Shown in pieces: positions 22,492 to 32,686 of a DNA stretch of 64,000 bases. Made by a program: the position numbers and the translations under genes. The stretch is from Neoechinorhynchus agilis (taxonomy: Eukaryota; Acanthocephala). The stretch is taken from assembly GCA_051530055.1 (NCBI GenBank), contig CM121342.1:5456001-5520000 (forward strand), in the 5' to 3' direction. Under the pieces are notes generated by a model, which was given only the letters and a program-made list of their open reading frames with translations, ran no database searches and was not told the origin of the DNA. Within the stretch, counting starts at the first letter, position 1. Each line of letters opens with the position of its first letter.

Positions 22492-22829
22492 TAAAAATAA
22501 TTTGTAAATAAAAGAAGTCTAGAAATGTGAGTGAAAAATATTGATTTTTTAGCAGAAAGCGAAACGAAAATTATTTTAGTCATATTAAATTTACAAATCC
22601 TTCGAATAAAAACGAGACGAAAATTACGGATTTTTTTGCACAGCATCGATAAAAATATTTTTCGCGTACTTTTGATTTAATTCCACTTACATAAATGCGG
22701 GCCATTTGAGTCAAGATAAAACATCCCAGAAATGCATTAGACTCTTTAAATGACGGTAGGTTTTTTCGTTCACCGAAAAAAGTAATTAATCGTCCACGCT
22801 CTACTCTTGAATCAAATTTGCATTTGAAT

Positions 22830-23851
22830 GCAGTTTACACGATTAATTGTTCATAAATAACTGGATGATGGATACGTAAACGACAATCGAGACTATGCAA
22901 TGATTTTTGGTTTTTAAAAAGCGTGATAATGTAACTAACCTGCTAAATGAATCGAAGAAATTATTGATCCGATGATAGCTTTTATTGGTCCGTTCAATGA
23001 AGTCGCCTTTTTTTCATAAAAAATATGATTGAATTGCGTAAACTAGATAAGGAAGCCATCGTTCTTTGTTCCATGCAAAATGATAATTTTGATCCGAGTA
23101 AATAAAATTTTAATTATGAGATAAGCAGTAATGCATTTTAGTTCATTAAATGGCTTCTTATTAAATTCTACTCACATTAAATAGTCTCAACGTAAGAGTT
23201 AAGAGTAAATAAATAGATGAAAGGATACTTGTGGACCTGTATGATCGTTTGTGGTAAAGTGATGACTCCCTGGACTACAAATCGATCTTTTAAGTTCCAT
23301 GAAACACTTCAGTAAATTTGGTAGATGGACGAGATAAGGTGTATGTGAGTACCATTGTCGATATTATTATTGGTTGCCTAAATTAATTTTTTTTGAAGAA
23401 CTTTAAAGATAGCTTTTGATCTAACATGGCTAACAGAATCAAGCGAATGATAAGTGAATTTGCGAAATGATCCCAAGTATTTATAATTATATCAAACAGA
23501 ATGTATGATGGCGGTGTTCAAAGTACTCGGCGCTGGCTAATTTTAAAAGGTTAGAAACGCCCCCCCAATGAACACCATCATCAATAAAGCATTCCAAATA
23601 TACACATAAATAATCTTCGTCGATTAACTAGTCCATTTGATTGTTTTAAAAGTTGAATATCTCGGTCTTTAATTTGAATGGTCTTTGACAATATGATTTT
23701 AGAGACAAAAAAAGGCTTTACAAACAACCTCTTTTTCTACACTCTTCAATGGTTGTTTTAGTCGCATATTGTATCTAAAACGAATAAAACGATATTAAAA
23801 GCTCGAACAAAATGGCACCGATAAACGATCGCAATTATTTACAATTGAACA
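22830..23851. other. No supported gene
   Basis: AT-rich; no frame or repeat of note. Confidence 0.5.
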
Positions 23852-24148
23852 TTAAACATAAAAGGCATTCCCATCTTCCATTTCTTTTTCCACATCTTTC
23901 CACGTTTCCTTCATGTAATTTAATACGCGATGAGCATCATGGAGGTCGTCTTTTAGTTTGTCGTCACTTGGACGCCATTGACGATTTTTAAACAATTTAG
24001 CCTTGTCGTCCAATTTGTTCGACTTATTCTGTACAAACTTAAGATCATCATCTAAACTATCGATTGTATTATTATGAGATTGTTTTTTGCTGAAAGCCTA
24101 AGTCGACTCACGTGTCTCTGTTGTTGATTTTGAACGTGCAGTATCCAT
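23852..24148 (-). CDS. Small charged coiled-coil-like protein, unrecognised
   Basis: Frame from ATG 24148 to TAA 23852 is open on both sides of a short interruption at about 24090-24110, where an in-frame TAG lies between a GT and a CAG. Removing 18 nt (24090-24107 region, GTCGACTTAGGCTTTCAG) would restore one frame; this is far shorter than other introns here, so either a minimal intron, a longer undetected one, or a disabled gene is possible. The product would be about 92 residues, rich in Lys/Asp, with a predicted helical stretch (LDDKAKLFKNRQWRPSDD, HRVLNYMKETWKDVEKEM). No family recognised. It lies 316 nt downstream of RPL31 on the same strand. Confidence 0.4.
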
Positions 24149-24463
24149 AAAATTTTAGGAAAAGAATTCTGAAATTGTTAAGGCACGGTAAAAAATACGA
24201 TTGAAGTGTCCAAAAACTTTACGGATATTGTAGAAAATCGACGAAGATGCATACGAACGTAAAAGACCATCTTTTTTTGAAGTGGTCGAAAATCCACGTT
24301 CGTTTACATGGCGCTTTTTTCGACCGGGCGAAAAGCAACGCAAGTGGCTAGGGTTCTTGACGTGTAGAATTAAAGGAAAAGGAGATGAAAAGATCTTTTG
24401 TCCGAGCGTCTTCTGGTCATGATTGTTACTCAAACTCTTCAACAACAAAAAAAGAAGTCCACT

Positions 24464-24469
24464 TTTATT
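24464..24469 (-). terminator. Poly(A) signal overlapping the RPL31 stop codon
   Basis: GAATAAAAG on the minus strand contains both the TAA stop and AATAAA. Confidence 0.55.
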
Positions 24470-24863
24470 CAATCTCGGCAACTTCGGTAAGTAATCCCTT
24501 ATATGAAACGACGGGAACATGGAAAGCGACAGTATAAAGTTTATGTTTACTTTCCTTATCTTCGTTTCGTCTTCTTTCCAATCGAATTCTAAGTCGATAA
24601 GGGACGTGTTTGACACCGGTAGCCCAAATCACTTTATTTAGGCCGGTATCGATTCTAACGTCTTCGGTTTTCATTGCTTGTTGAGCAAACTTCCGGATCG
24701 CTTTAATGGCACGTGGAGCACGGCGTTTAAAGCTAATCTTATGGATCCGTTTATGGAGATTGATGGTGAATATTCGGCACATCACATCAGCGGTCACCGG
24801 TTTATCCCCTTGTCGACGACGTGGTTTTTGAATAGTTTTTTTCTTCGTTTGAGTCGAAGTCAT
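24465..24863 (-). CDS. 60S ribosomal protein L31 (eL31)
   Basis: 132 residues, single exon, ATG at 24863. Clear eL31 signature: TINLHKRIHKISFKRRAPRA, IRKFAQQAMKTEDVRIDTGL, NKVIWATGVKHVPYRLRIRL, RRNEDKESKHKLYTV. eL31 sits at the exit-tunnel rim of the large subunit. Family length is about 125, so the N terminus is slightly extended. A TATA box (24919-24924) and an oligopyrimidine start CCTTCTCTC at about 24892 give a typical ribosomal-protein TOP promoter. The stop codon TAA lies inside the poly(A) signal AATAAA (24464-24469). The DHHC gene ends 91 nt upstream on the same strand, but the TATA box argues for an independent promoter. Confidence 0.97.
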   Translation of the reverse strand: MTSTQTKKKTIQKPRRRQGDKPVTADVMCRIFTINLHKRIHKISFKRRAPRAIKAIRKFAQQAMKTEDVRIDTGLNKVIWATGVKHVPYRLRIRLERRRNEDKESKHKLYTVAFHVPVVSYKGLLTEVAEIE

Positions 24864-24883
24864 TTTTTTTGTCTAGAACAAGC

Positions 24884-24924
24884 GAGAGAAGGACTCAAAA
24901 CTTTTTTGACCGAACAAATTTATA
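24884..24924 (-). promoter_or_regulatory. RPL31 core promoter: TATA box plus TOP initiator
   Basis: TATAAA at 24919-24924 and, 32 nt downstream, a pyrimidine tract CCTTCTCTC beginning at 24892. The spacing matches a Pol II TATA-dependent start in a 5' TOP motif, as known for translation-factor and ribosomal-protein genes. Confidence 0.6.
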
Positions 24925-24954
24925 GTGTGTGTGTGTGAAATGAAACTAAAAATC

Positions 24955-26159
24955 TCACACGTTCGGTTCCGTCGTGATTCTTAAAGGGAACTTGAGTCCA
25001 TCTCCATTGCTTGAGAACACGAACGGATTTAAAGCTTTCACAGATGAGGATCCGAATACTTGCTGGAGATTCCGGACGAATCCCACGTCGTAAGCTCGTT
25101 TATGGACGCATCCGTCCCTGAACACCGGCGACCTATAGTTCTCAATGGTTGTCCGATTTCTGGACAATAAAAACGAATGATAGACCAAAAGAATGAGTGA
25201 CGAGAAGCTTTTGGGTTCCTTCTTTCAAGTGCGCTCTCTCGAAAGACGGAACCTTCTCTAAAACAAAAGAAACAAGACAGATGATGGAGATGGAGACACG
25301 AGCTTCCGAATTGGGCGAGAAAGAACCTAATTTTTGTTTAAGGTAACGTTTCAACGAAAACTCGAGTCTTACTTGGATTGTCGGTTGCGTTGTTGAACAC
25401 GTACCGTACGGCGAATTCGAGTCCTGTCGCCCACAGGAACGAATTGAACACGACTCCGTACATTAAGACAAGCAGGAAAAACTTGTAGTTTGTGAACGAA
25501 ACGCAATTGTTCAACCTCCAAAAAAAACGGAACCGATGATGAACTCGCTCGTAGTCGCCTCCTCTACTCACCAAACGCAATGATGGTCCATTTTGAGGAC
25601 GCATTGATTACACGATGAACAATGATGAGCTCGGTCCGGTTTTAGGCAACAACATACAGCACAGTACCGGACTCCACATTGAGTCGGAGCTTTTGTTCTC
25701 AAGTCCAAAGTATCCGCCCGATTCCTTAAAATCTGAACGGCTTCGTCTTCGTGTCGTTGAACGTCGTCCAATTGATGAACAATGGACACTTGGTCACTGG
25801 AAAGTTGGTACTGTTCAAAACGAAGAAGGAGAACGAAAAAAAGGCGTCACACTTTGTGTACCTCCTTAGGTGGTCTCGCTGGTCCTCGCTTTACAGTCTG
25901 AAAGATACTCTCACTTACAAGAACCCACAGAAACACAAATAAAACAATGTAAACTATCTTCTTGGCCAAACTGTTCTCAGCACGATCTAAAGGAGCCGGG
26001 TGACAAAAAGAATTTCGCCGAAAAAAACCAACCAATACAAATGTGTCTCGGGTACGCGTACAGTACCCAAATGAGCAATCCAACCAATAACAACACTGGC
26101 AACCAACCAAATATCCGACCGTAGTAACGACGACCGCCTTTCAATAATTCAGAATTCAT
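24955..26159 (-). CDS. DHHC palmitoyltransferase (ZDHHC2/15/20-like)
   Basis: Multi-pass S-acyltransferase that attaches palmitate to cysteines at Golgi or plasma membrane. Predicted exons (5' to 3'): 26039-26159, 25862-25986, 25572-25810, 25373-25515, 25253-25326, 24955-25221; about 322 residues. TM1 lies in [20 protein letters not shown]2 in [14 protein letters not shown]; the zinc/DHHC domain reads [19 protein letters not shown] then [10 protein letters not shown]; after the intron [14 protein letters not shown] leads into TM3/TM4. C-terminal blocks [13 protein letters not shown] (TTxE motif) and [10 protein letters not shown] with [11 protein letters not shown] resemble ZDHHC2/15/20. A 21-nt stretch in exon 2 that mimics an intron (GTAAGT...TTTCAG) is in frame and aligns as coding, so it is kept. 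The fifth intron (31-34 nt) is the least certain. Confidence 0.92.
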
Positions 26160-26329
26160 TTTGTGATCGTCTAAGGTGGGCCGGGTGGAACGTTGAACCA
26201 ATCGATTCTTCCGTGTACAAAGTTCGTTTCAAAATGGACTCTCGGGGTTTTAAATTCAATTATTTCAATGGACTCTCTTTAAAAAACAACCAGCTTGCAA
26301 AAAAACAGGAACCAATCCTGAGTGTGTTT
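26160..26329. other. Short upstream flank of DHHC gene
   Basis: Holds the presumed promoter; no motif I trust. Confidence 0.3.
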
Positions 26330-28870
26330 TTCATTCTAAACAAGATCAAAGATGGAGGGCCGAAATATTGAATTTGGTTCTCCAGAACAACCAACGAACT
26401 ATGAATCATCTTTTCAATATTTAGATCCCGGTGAAAAATTGAATTTTGAATAAATAATCAATTGTGGTTCTCCAAAACAACCAGCGAACTATGAATCATC
26501 TTTTCAATATTTCCATCCCGGTGAAAAATTGAATTTTGAATAAATAATCAATTGTGGTTCTCCAAAACAACCAATAAACTATGAATCATCTTTTCAATAT
26601 TTCCATCCCGGTGAAAAATTGAATTTTGAATAAATAATCAATTGTGGTTCTCCAAAACAACCAACGAACTATGAATCATCTTTTCAATATTTAGATCCCG
26701 GTGAAAAATTGAATTTTGAATAAATAATCAATTGTGGTTCTCCAAAACAACCAACAAACTATGAATCATCTTTTCAATATTTAGATCCGTGAAAAATTGA
26801 ATTTTGAATAAATAATCAATTGTGGTTCTCCAACACAACTATGAATCATCTTTTCAATATTTCCATCCGTGAAAAATTGAATTTTGAATAAATAATCAAT
26901 TGTGGTTCTCCAAAACAACAAACTATGAATCATCTTTTCAATATTTCCATCCCGGTGAAAAATTGAATTTGAATAAATAATCAATTGTGGTTCTCCAAAA
27001 CAACAACTATGAATCATCTTTTCAATATTTATCCCGGTGAAAATTGAATTTTGAATAAATAATCAATTGTGGTTCTCCAAAACAAACTATGAATCATCTT
27101 TTCAATATTTCCATCCCGGTGAAAAATTGAATTTTGAATAAATAATCAATTGTGGTTCTCCAAAACAACCAGCAAACTATGAATCATCTTTTCAATATTT
27201 CCATCCCGGTGAAAATTTGAATTTTGAATAAATAATCAATTGTGGTTCTCAACAAAACAAACTATGATCATCTTTTCAATATTTATCGTGAAAATTGAAT
27301 TTTGAATAAATAATCAATTGTGGTTCTCCAAAACAACCAACAACTATGAATCATCTTTTCAATATTTCATCCCGGCGAAAAATTGAATTTTGAATAAATA
27401 ATCAATTGTGGTTCTCCAAAACAACCAATAAACTATGAATCATCTTTTCAATATTTCCATCCCGGTGAAAAATTGAATTTTGAATAAATAATCAATTGTG
27501 GTTCTCCAAAACAACCAGCGAACTATGAATCATCTTTTCAATATTTCCACCCGGTGAAAAATTGAATTTTGAATAAATAATCAATTGTAGTTCTCCAAAA
27601 CAACCAATAAACTATGAATCATCTTTTCAATATTTAGATCCCGGTGAAAAATTGAATTTTGAATAAATAATCAATTGTGGTTCTCCAAAACAACCAACAA
27701 ACTATGAATCATCTTTTCAATATTTAGATCCCGGTGAAAAATTGAATTTTGAATAAATAATCAATTGTAGTTCTCCAAAAAAAGCAACAAACTATGAATA
27801 ATCTTTTCAATATTTCCATCCCGGTGAAATATTGAATTTTGAATAAATAATCAATTGTGGTTCTCCAAAACAACCAATAAACTATGAATCATCTTTTCAA
27901 TATTTAGATCCCGGTGAAAAATTGAATTTAATCAATAATCAATTGTAGTTCTCCAAAACAACCAGCGAACTATGAATAATCTTTTCAATATTTCCATCCC
28001 GGTGAAATATTGAATTTTGAATAAATAATCAATTGTGGTTCTCCAAAACAACCAACAAACTATGAATCATCTTTTCAATATTTCCATCCCGGCGAAAATT
28101 TGAATTTTGAATAAATAATCAATTGTGGTTCTCAAAAACAACCAGCGAACTATGAATCATCTTTTCAATATTTCCATCCCGGTGAAAATTTGAATTTTGA
28201 ATAAATAATCAGTTGTGGTTCTCCAAAACAACCAGCGAACTATGAATCATCTTTTCAATATTTCCATCCCGGTGAAAATTTGAATTTTGAATAAATAATC
28301 AATTGTGGTTCTCCAAAACAACCAAATTTAAACAACCAGGAACTATGAATCATCTTTTCAATATTTCCATCCCGGTGAAAATTTGAATTTTGAATAAATA
28401 ATCAATTGTGGTTCTCCAAAACAACCAATAAACTATGAATCATCTTTTCAATATTTCCATCCCGGTGAAATATTGAATTTTGTATAAATAATCAATTGTG
28501 GTTCTCCAAAACAACCACCACAAAAAACATCGAAGGCTAATGTTGTAGATTTAATAATTTCAATGGACTTTTTAGAAAACAACCACCTTGAAAAAATAAT
28601 TCGTAGTTTGTTGGTTGTTTTGAAGAAATACAATTGATTATTTATTAAATTCAAACTTTTACTGGATATAACTTGATAATCCCTGAGTGTTTTTTTTGAT
28701 TCTAAACAAGATCCAAGATGGAGGGCCGAAATATTGAATTTAATAAATAATCAATTGTGGTTCTCCAAAACAACCAGCGAACTATGAATCATCTTTTCAA
28801 TATTTCCATCCCGGTGAAAAATTTAATTTAATAAATAATCAGTTGTAGTTCTTCAAAAACAACCAACAAA
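26330..28870 (+). repeat. 90-bp satellite array, about 27 copies
   Basis: Unit of 86-90 bp containing GAATAAATAATCAATTGTGG, TTCTCCAAAACAACCAA, ACTATGAATCATCTTTTCAA and TATTTCCATCCCGGTGAAAA. Copies vary by small deletions (for example 26815-27300) and by AGAT/CCAT alternation. Both ends carry the same ~60-bp flank, TTCTAAACAAGATC plus AAGATGGAGGGCCGAAATAT (about 26333 and 28703), and a partial inverted piece lies near 28600-28640. No coding capacity. Confidence 0.9.
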
Positions 28871-29984
28871 CAACCACCACAAGAAACATCGAAAGGCCGA
28901 TGTATGATCGATAGTGAAAAGTTTTAAATTTTGATGTTTTGAGAACTGAGAGAGAGTTACTTAGACTAAACGTGATTTTTAATCGGTTCCGACTGTCTCA
29001 TCCCCATCTAAAGAACAAACGGACCAAAATGTCGATAAAAACATCACGACGGCGCGAAACTGCCATGGTTAAACGTTTAACAAACGCTTACACCGATCCG
29101 TCGAATGTTGTTTAATGATCCCGTCCCCGGATAAAAGTCATTTTATTGATTAGGGAGATATTTGGAAGTCCTTTTTACCGATAGAAGCCAGATTATGATA
29201 CCTACAATTTTTAAAACATGAACTCTTCAAACATTTTGAACAGTCTCCGAATTTAAAATTGAACTTGAATCATCACCTCTCTCTCTCATTTTTGGACAAT
29301 GAGTTTTGTTTTAAACAAAAAGTATGTGCAATTCACTTTTAATGAAGACAATTAATTTTTAGAGTCTCATTAAAAATGCACTTGGTTTCAGTGGATATTT
29401 TCGTTCCTCGTGTTTTTTATTCTTCTTCTAAATACGAATTTGAGTGTTCGCGGCGACACATCCAAGATGAATCATCGGTGAAAAAATACACTGACACCTA
29501 ATTCAAAGCTCTTTTTCGCACCAAAAAACGTCAAATTATTTAGAATTGATTCAAACAAAGTCGGAATCCATTTTTTGGGTGGTGGGGAACGAAATATATT
29601 GTTTGCATCTAGTTTTTAGCCACTTTTTAACCGACAACGATAAAATCTGAGAACCTAACCGGCGGTTCATCATCAGATTTGTATTTTAAAACTGATGATG
29701 AGCCACGGGTATGAAAACCTCTCTAAACAATAATCTCACATATCGACAAAAATGTATACTTTTGGTTTAAAACAAAACTCACTTGCTATTAAAAAAAGAT
29801 TTTCGAAATCAACTACTTTTTTATAGATCTTTACTGAGAATCGAATGAATGGAATCCTGCGTTTTCATGAAATTGGCCGGTTACTGCAATTCCGAAAATA
29901 AAGCCATCAGTTTATGTGTACCGAAATTGACGGCCTAGTAACGGTCCACATAATAAAACCCTTTTTTTGAAGAAAAAGAGACAA
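28871..29984. other. No supported gene
   Basis: AT-rich; contains a small hairpin near 29664-29705 (TCATCATCAG / CTGATGATGA). Nothing else recognised. Confidence 0.5.
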
Positions 29985-30275
29985 GCCTCAACACGCTCGC
30001 AGCATCCAACTTACTGGATTCCACTTCAAAGCCGGGAGCAGTCGAAAGCTTCAGCGAGGAAAAGAAGCGGCATAAATACTCGCTCGATGGGCATCAATAT
30101 ATTTTCATCTCGATTGCGGTGGAAACACTGGGATGTCTCGGAAAAGAAGCCGATTATTTCATTTTCCCGACTGGGAGGGATGCTAAAACATGCCACCGGC
30201 GATATGCGATCCAGCAGCTTCCTATTGCAGCGAATCAGCGCGGCCATCAAGGAAGCTGCATTTGTATTCTCTTAA
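29985..30275 (+). mobile_element. Broken tail of a retrotransposon ORF (probably non-LTR)
   Basis: Recognisable motif pair found at the end of many animal retrotransposon polyproteins: HQYIFISIAVETLGCLGKEA followed by ATGDMRSSSFLLQRISAAIK. The two motifs lie in different frames and no reverse transcriptase domain is next to it, so this is an old fragment. Class assignment to LINE is from memory of similar tails and is uncertain. Confidence 0.5.
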
Positions 30276-30459
30276 ATTTTAAATTTAGTTTATATTTAAA
30301 AAAGATTCTAACTATTAATCAGTATTTAATTTGACAAATACGACCTAGACAATTGTTAAAGTGTTTTATTGGTACTTAAATGCTGAAGCCGTAAAACGGC
30401 GATAGCTACAAATTAAGACATTCGCCTGAAAAATCAAGCGGCGATTCACGCCATTAATA

Positions 30460-30650
30460 AGTATTATAAGGAAAGTGAGGAAAAAATTATATATCAAAGA
30501 CTTTAATTGGAATATTTCTTTCAATCGCACTGGACTTTTTCACTGTGAATTATTGTTTACAAGTCGACGTAAACACTTGTAAACAATAATTCACAGTGAT
30601 TGGACGAAATATTTCAATTAAAGGCTTCCTCACTTTCACATAATAAAGGA
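30460..30650. repeat. Foldback element with 23-bp perfect core hairpin
   Basis: Core arms CACTGTGAATTATTGTTTAC plus AAG (30541-30563) and the reverse complement (30576-30598) around a 12-bp loop. Outer arms extend imperfectly: GTGAGG...TTTAATTGGAATATTTC on the left and GAAATATTTCAATTAAAGG...CCTCACTTTC on the right. MITE-like; no target duplication identified. Confidence 0.7.
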
Positions 30651-31048
30651 AAAACTATAAGCAGAATGAAATCCTCTTGTGAACATTTACGATTTCGATA
30701 TTTGATCATTAAGAGAAATTTTCCAGGGTGATACAGTAATAAACTTTGAATAAATACTTTAAACCCCACGTCGGGAAGTTCATAGGAATAAATTGTAATC
30801 GTTGTAAATTAATAAATTCGTTACTTTCGAAAAAAAAATTTGAGTCGTACATTTCATAACGTTTATTGCATAAAAATCGTATCACATGTTAATTTGGTCA
30901 ATTTCGGTTGCTTTTTTCTTCATACTGATCCATGGATTTCTAAATTTTATAACTAAAAAACAAACAAGAAAGTATATTTTTACAAAAAAACCCTATTCGA
31001 ATGACCTTCTTAAATAGCATTTTGGTGAAGCTTACAAAAAAATCTGGT
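30651..31048. other. AT-rich gap downstream of bHLH gene
   Basis: No frame or repeat recognised. Confidence 0.5.
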
Positions 31049-31381
31049 TCAATAAGAATAGATTTCAGGTTCGTCGCAATCAACCCAAAAACGAGTTCTG
31101 TCCTCAGGAACGATCACCATTTCTCTTAAATATTGAATATATTCCATTGTTGCCATGAGAGTATGTAGTTTTCTGTACTTTAGTTCAATTCGATTACTTC
31201 TCATTGCATTTCGGCGTGGTGGATACTGGGAAACAAGAGGTACAATTTGTTCTAGATGGATAAAATAGTCATTGAGTCGTTGGTTCCGCCGTTTCTCGTT
31301 GTAGTTTTTCCGGCTTCGTTTTAACCTTAATCCATTGTCGCTGTCCTCTTCCAAACTCAAAGACTGGTAAGATCTTTTCAT
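31049..31381 (-). CDS. Basic helix-loop-helix transcription factor
   Basis: 110 residues, single exon, ATG at 31381 (the longer frame to 31420 starts with GTG). Residues ~20-32 form the basic region, KRSRKNYNEKRRNQRLN, with the Glu and Arg positions that contact a CANNTG E-box; helix 1 is DYFIHLEQIVPLV, a long loop SQYPPRRNAMRSN follows, and helix 2 is KYRKLHTLMATMEYIQYLREM. The NxxEKRR pattern is closest to Myc/Mad/Mxi-type basic regions, but there is no leucine zipper and the loop is longer, so the subfamily is open. A nuclear DNA-binding dimer is expected. No introns. Confidence 0.83.
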   Translation of the reverse strand: MKRSYQSLSLEEDSDNGLRLKRSRKNYNEKRRNQRLNDYFIHLEQIVPLVSQYPPRRNAMRSNRIELKYRKLHTLMATMEYIQYLREMVIVPEDRTRFWVDCDEPEIYSY

Positions 31382-32686
31382 TGGATTATTGTGTGAAAGA
31401 AATAGGGAACTAATAACCACGCCTCTCGTTTCTGATTCGGTAGATCACAACAGGAGTCCATTATCACCCTCAAAATCAGTTATAAATCAAACAAAAAATT
31501 GAGCTCAAATTTATTTAGCTGCTAAAACTTATCTGATCAAACTGATCGAAAGGCCAATCAGCCAAGTTCATTGAAGAAGTGCATCAATTTCTAGCATCTT
31601 ATCTGATTTACTAGAGGAGACAGAAGCGTTCAATTTAGCTGCTTGAAATAGACATTTCTAATTGTTTTTGTGTCCGACAGCGTGAAAAATAAACAAATCG
31701 TGCAAAATGTTCTTATGTAGCCAACAGGATTCAAGAAAACAAAATTGATTCGCGAAAATAGGTCAGCATTAACTTACACAACCACAAAAAACAACTATTT
31801 AATTTACTGATCTCCCCTTCGACCTCAACAAATCCCCATTGTTTTCCAGCCAAAATATTGTTTATCGCTCAAATAACGATTATTCTATCTTCACACAAAT
31901 GCCCCACAAAGATTACGCAAAATTGAATGTGGGGCCAATTCTTGTTTTCTAATAAAAAAAACTTGTTCCCCGATTATGCGTCTTTCAAAATAAGTGACAT
32001 TTCCGAGCAATCTCAGAAGTTATCGAGACCAAAAATTCAGGACCTTTTAGGAATTCATCAGCTATTCTTCAACGATTAATCGGCATGAAATGCTTTCAAT
32101 GGTGGTGTTTTGTGTACCTCGAATTTAGGCTGTTTCACATCATCTTTTGTTCAACAAATTGACCTAAATTCGATTGTGAATTTGGTTCGCAAAAATGATT
32201 TCTTTTTGTTTGTGCTTTGGAAAATGTGAGAGTGTTCATAAACCCAAAACTCTAAAACCCATAAAAATACTTGGCTCCATAAAATTGAGTATATAAAATC
32301 CTAGCAATGTATTCTGAAAATCACGCTTATTCGAATAAAAGCGAAAAAGTTGAATATCTCATTCCAATTTGCAATTTCAGTCTCGTTCCGCCGCCGCCGC
32401 CGTGAAATGTATACATTTGACGGCCGTCGACGGATCAATAAACGAACGTACAATGCAAATTTTGCACTCGTTGGTCGTATTTGAATTCTCGTTTTAGCTA
32501 AAATCTTTTTGAAAGGGGTTTCTAAACGCCCTTCGAGTATACACATCTCCATTGTGTGTGTCTCGCTTAGGGAGACACTTGCACCAATTGAGACATCCCG
32601 ACAAATGCGTCTATTTTGTCTTTTGTTGATATAACCTTCTTTTTTTGTAGACAGACGTTGAACCACCATCTTCTACAAACTCAAAA
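31382..32686. other. Shared upstream region of bHLH (-) and LASP (+)
   Basis: 1.3-kb divergent intergenic region, AT-rich, with a short CCG microsatellite at about 32388-32402. A 122-codon minus-strand frame at 32301-32669 is antisense to the LASP leader and lacks domain features; not called. Confidence 0.5.

Noticed and set aside
24155-24616. 153-codon minus-strand frame
   Set aside because: Overlaps RPL31 in another frame and has no domain.
25872-25915. 21-nt GTAAGT...TTTCAG 'intron' in the DHHC gene
   Set aside because: It is in frame and the encoded residues align with other DHHC proteins, so it is coding.
32301-32669. 122-codon minus-strand frame
   Set aside because: Antisense to the LASP leader, Arg-rich from CCG repeats and lacking any domain.
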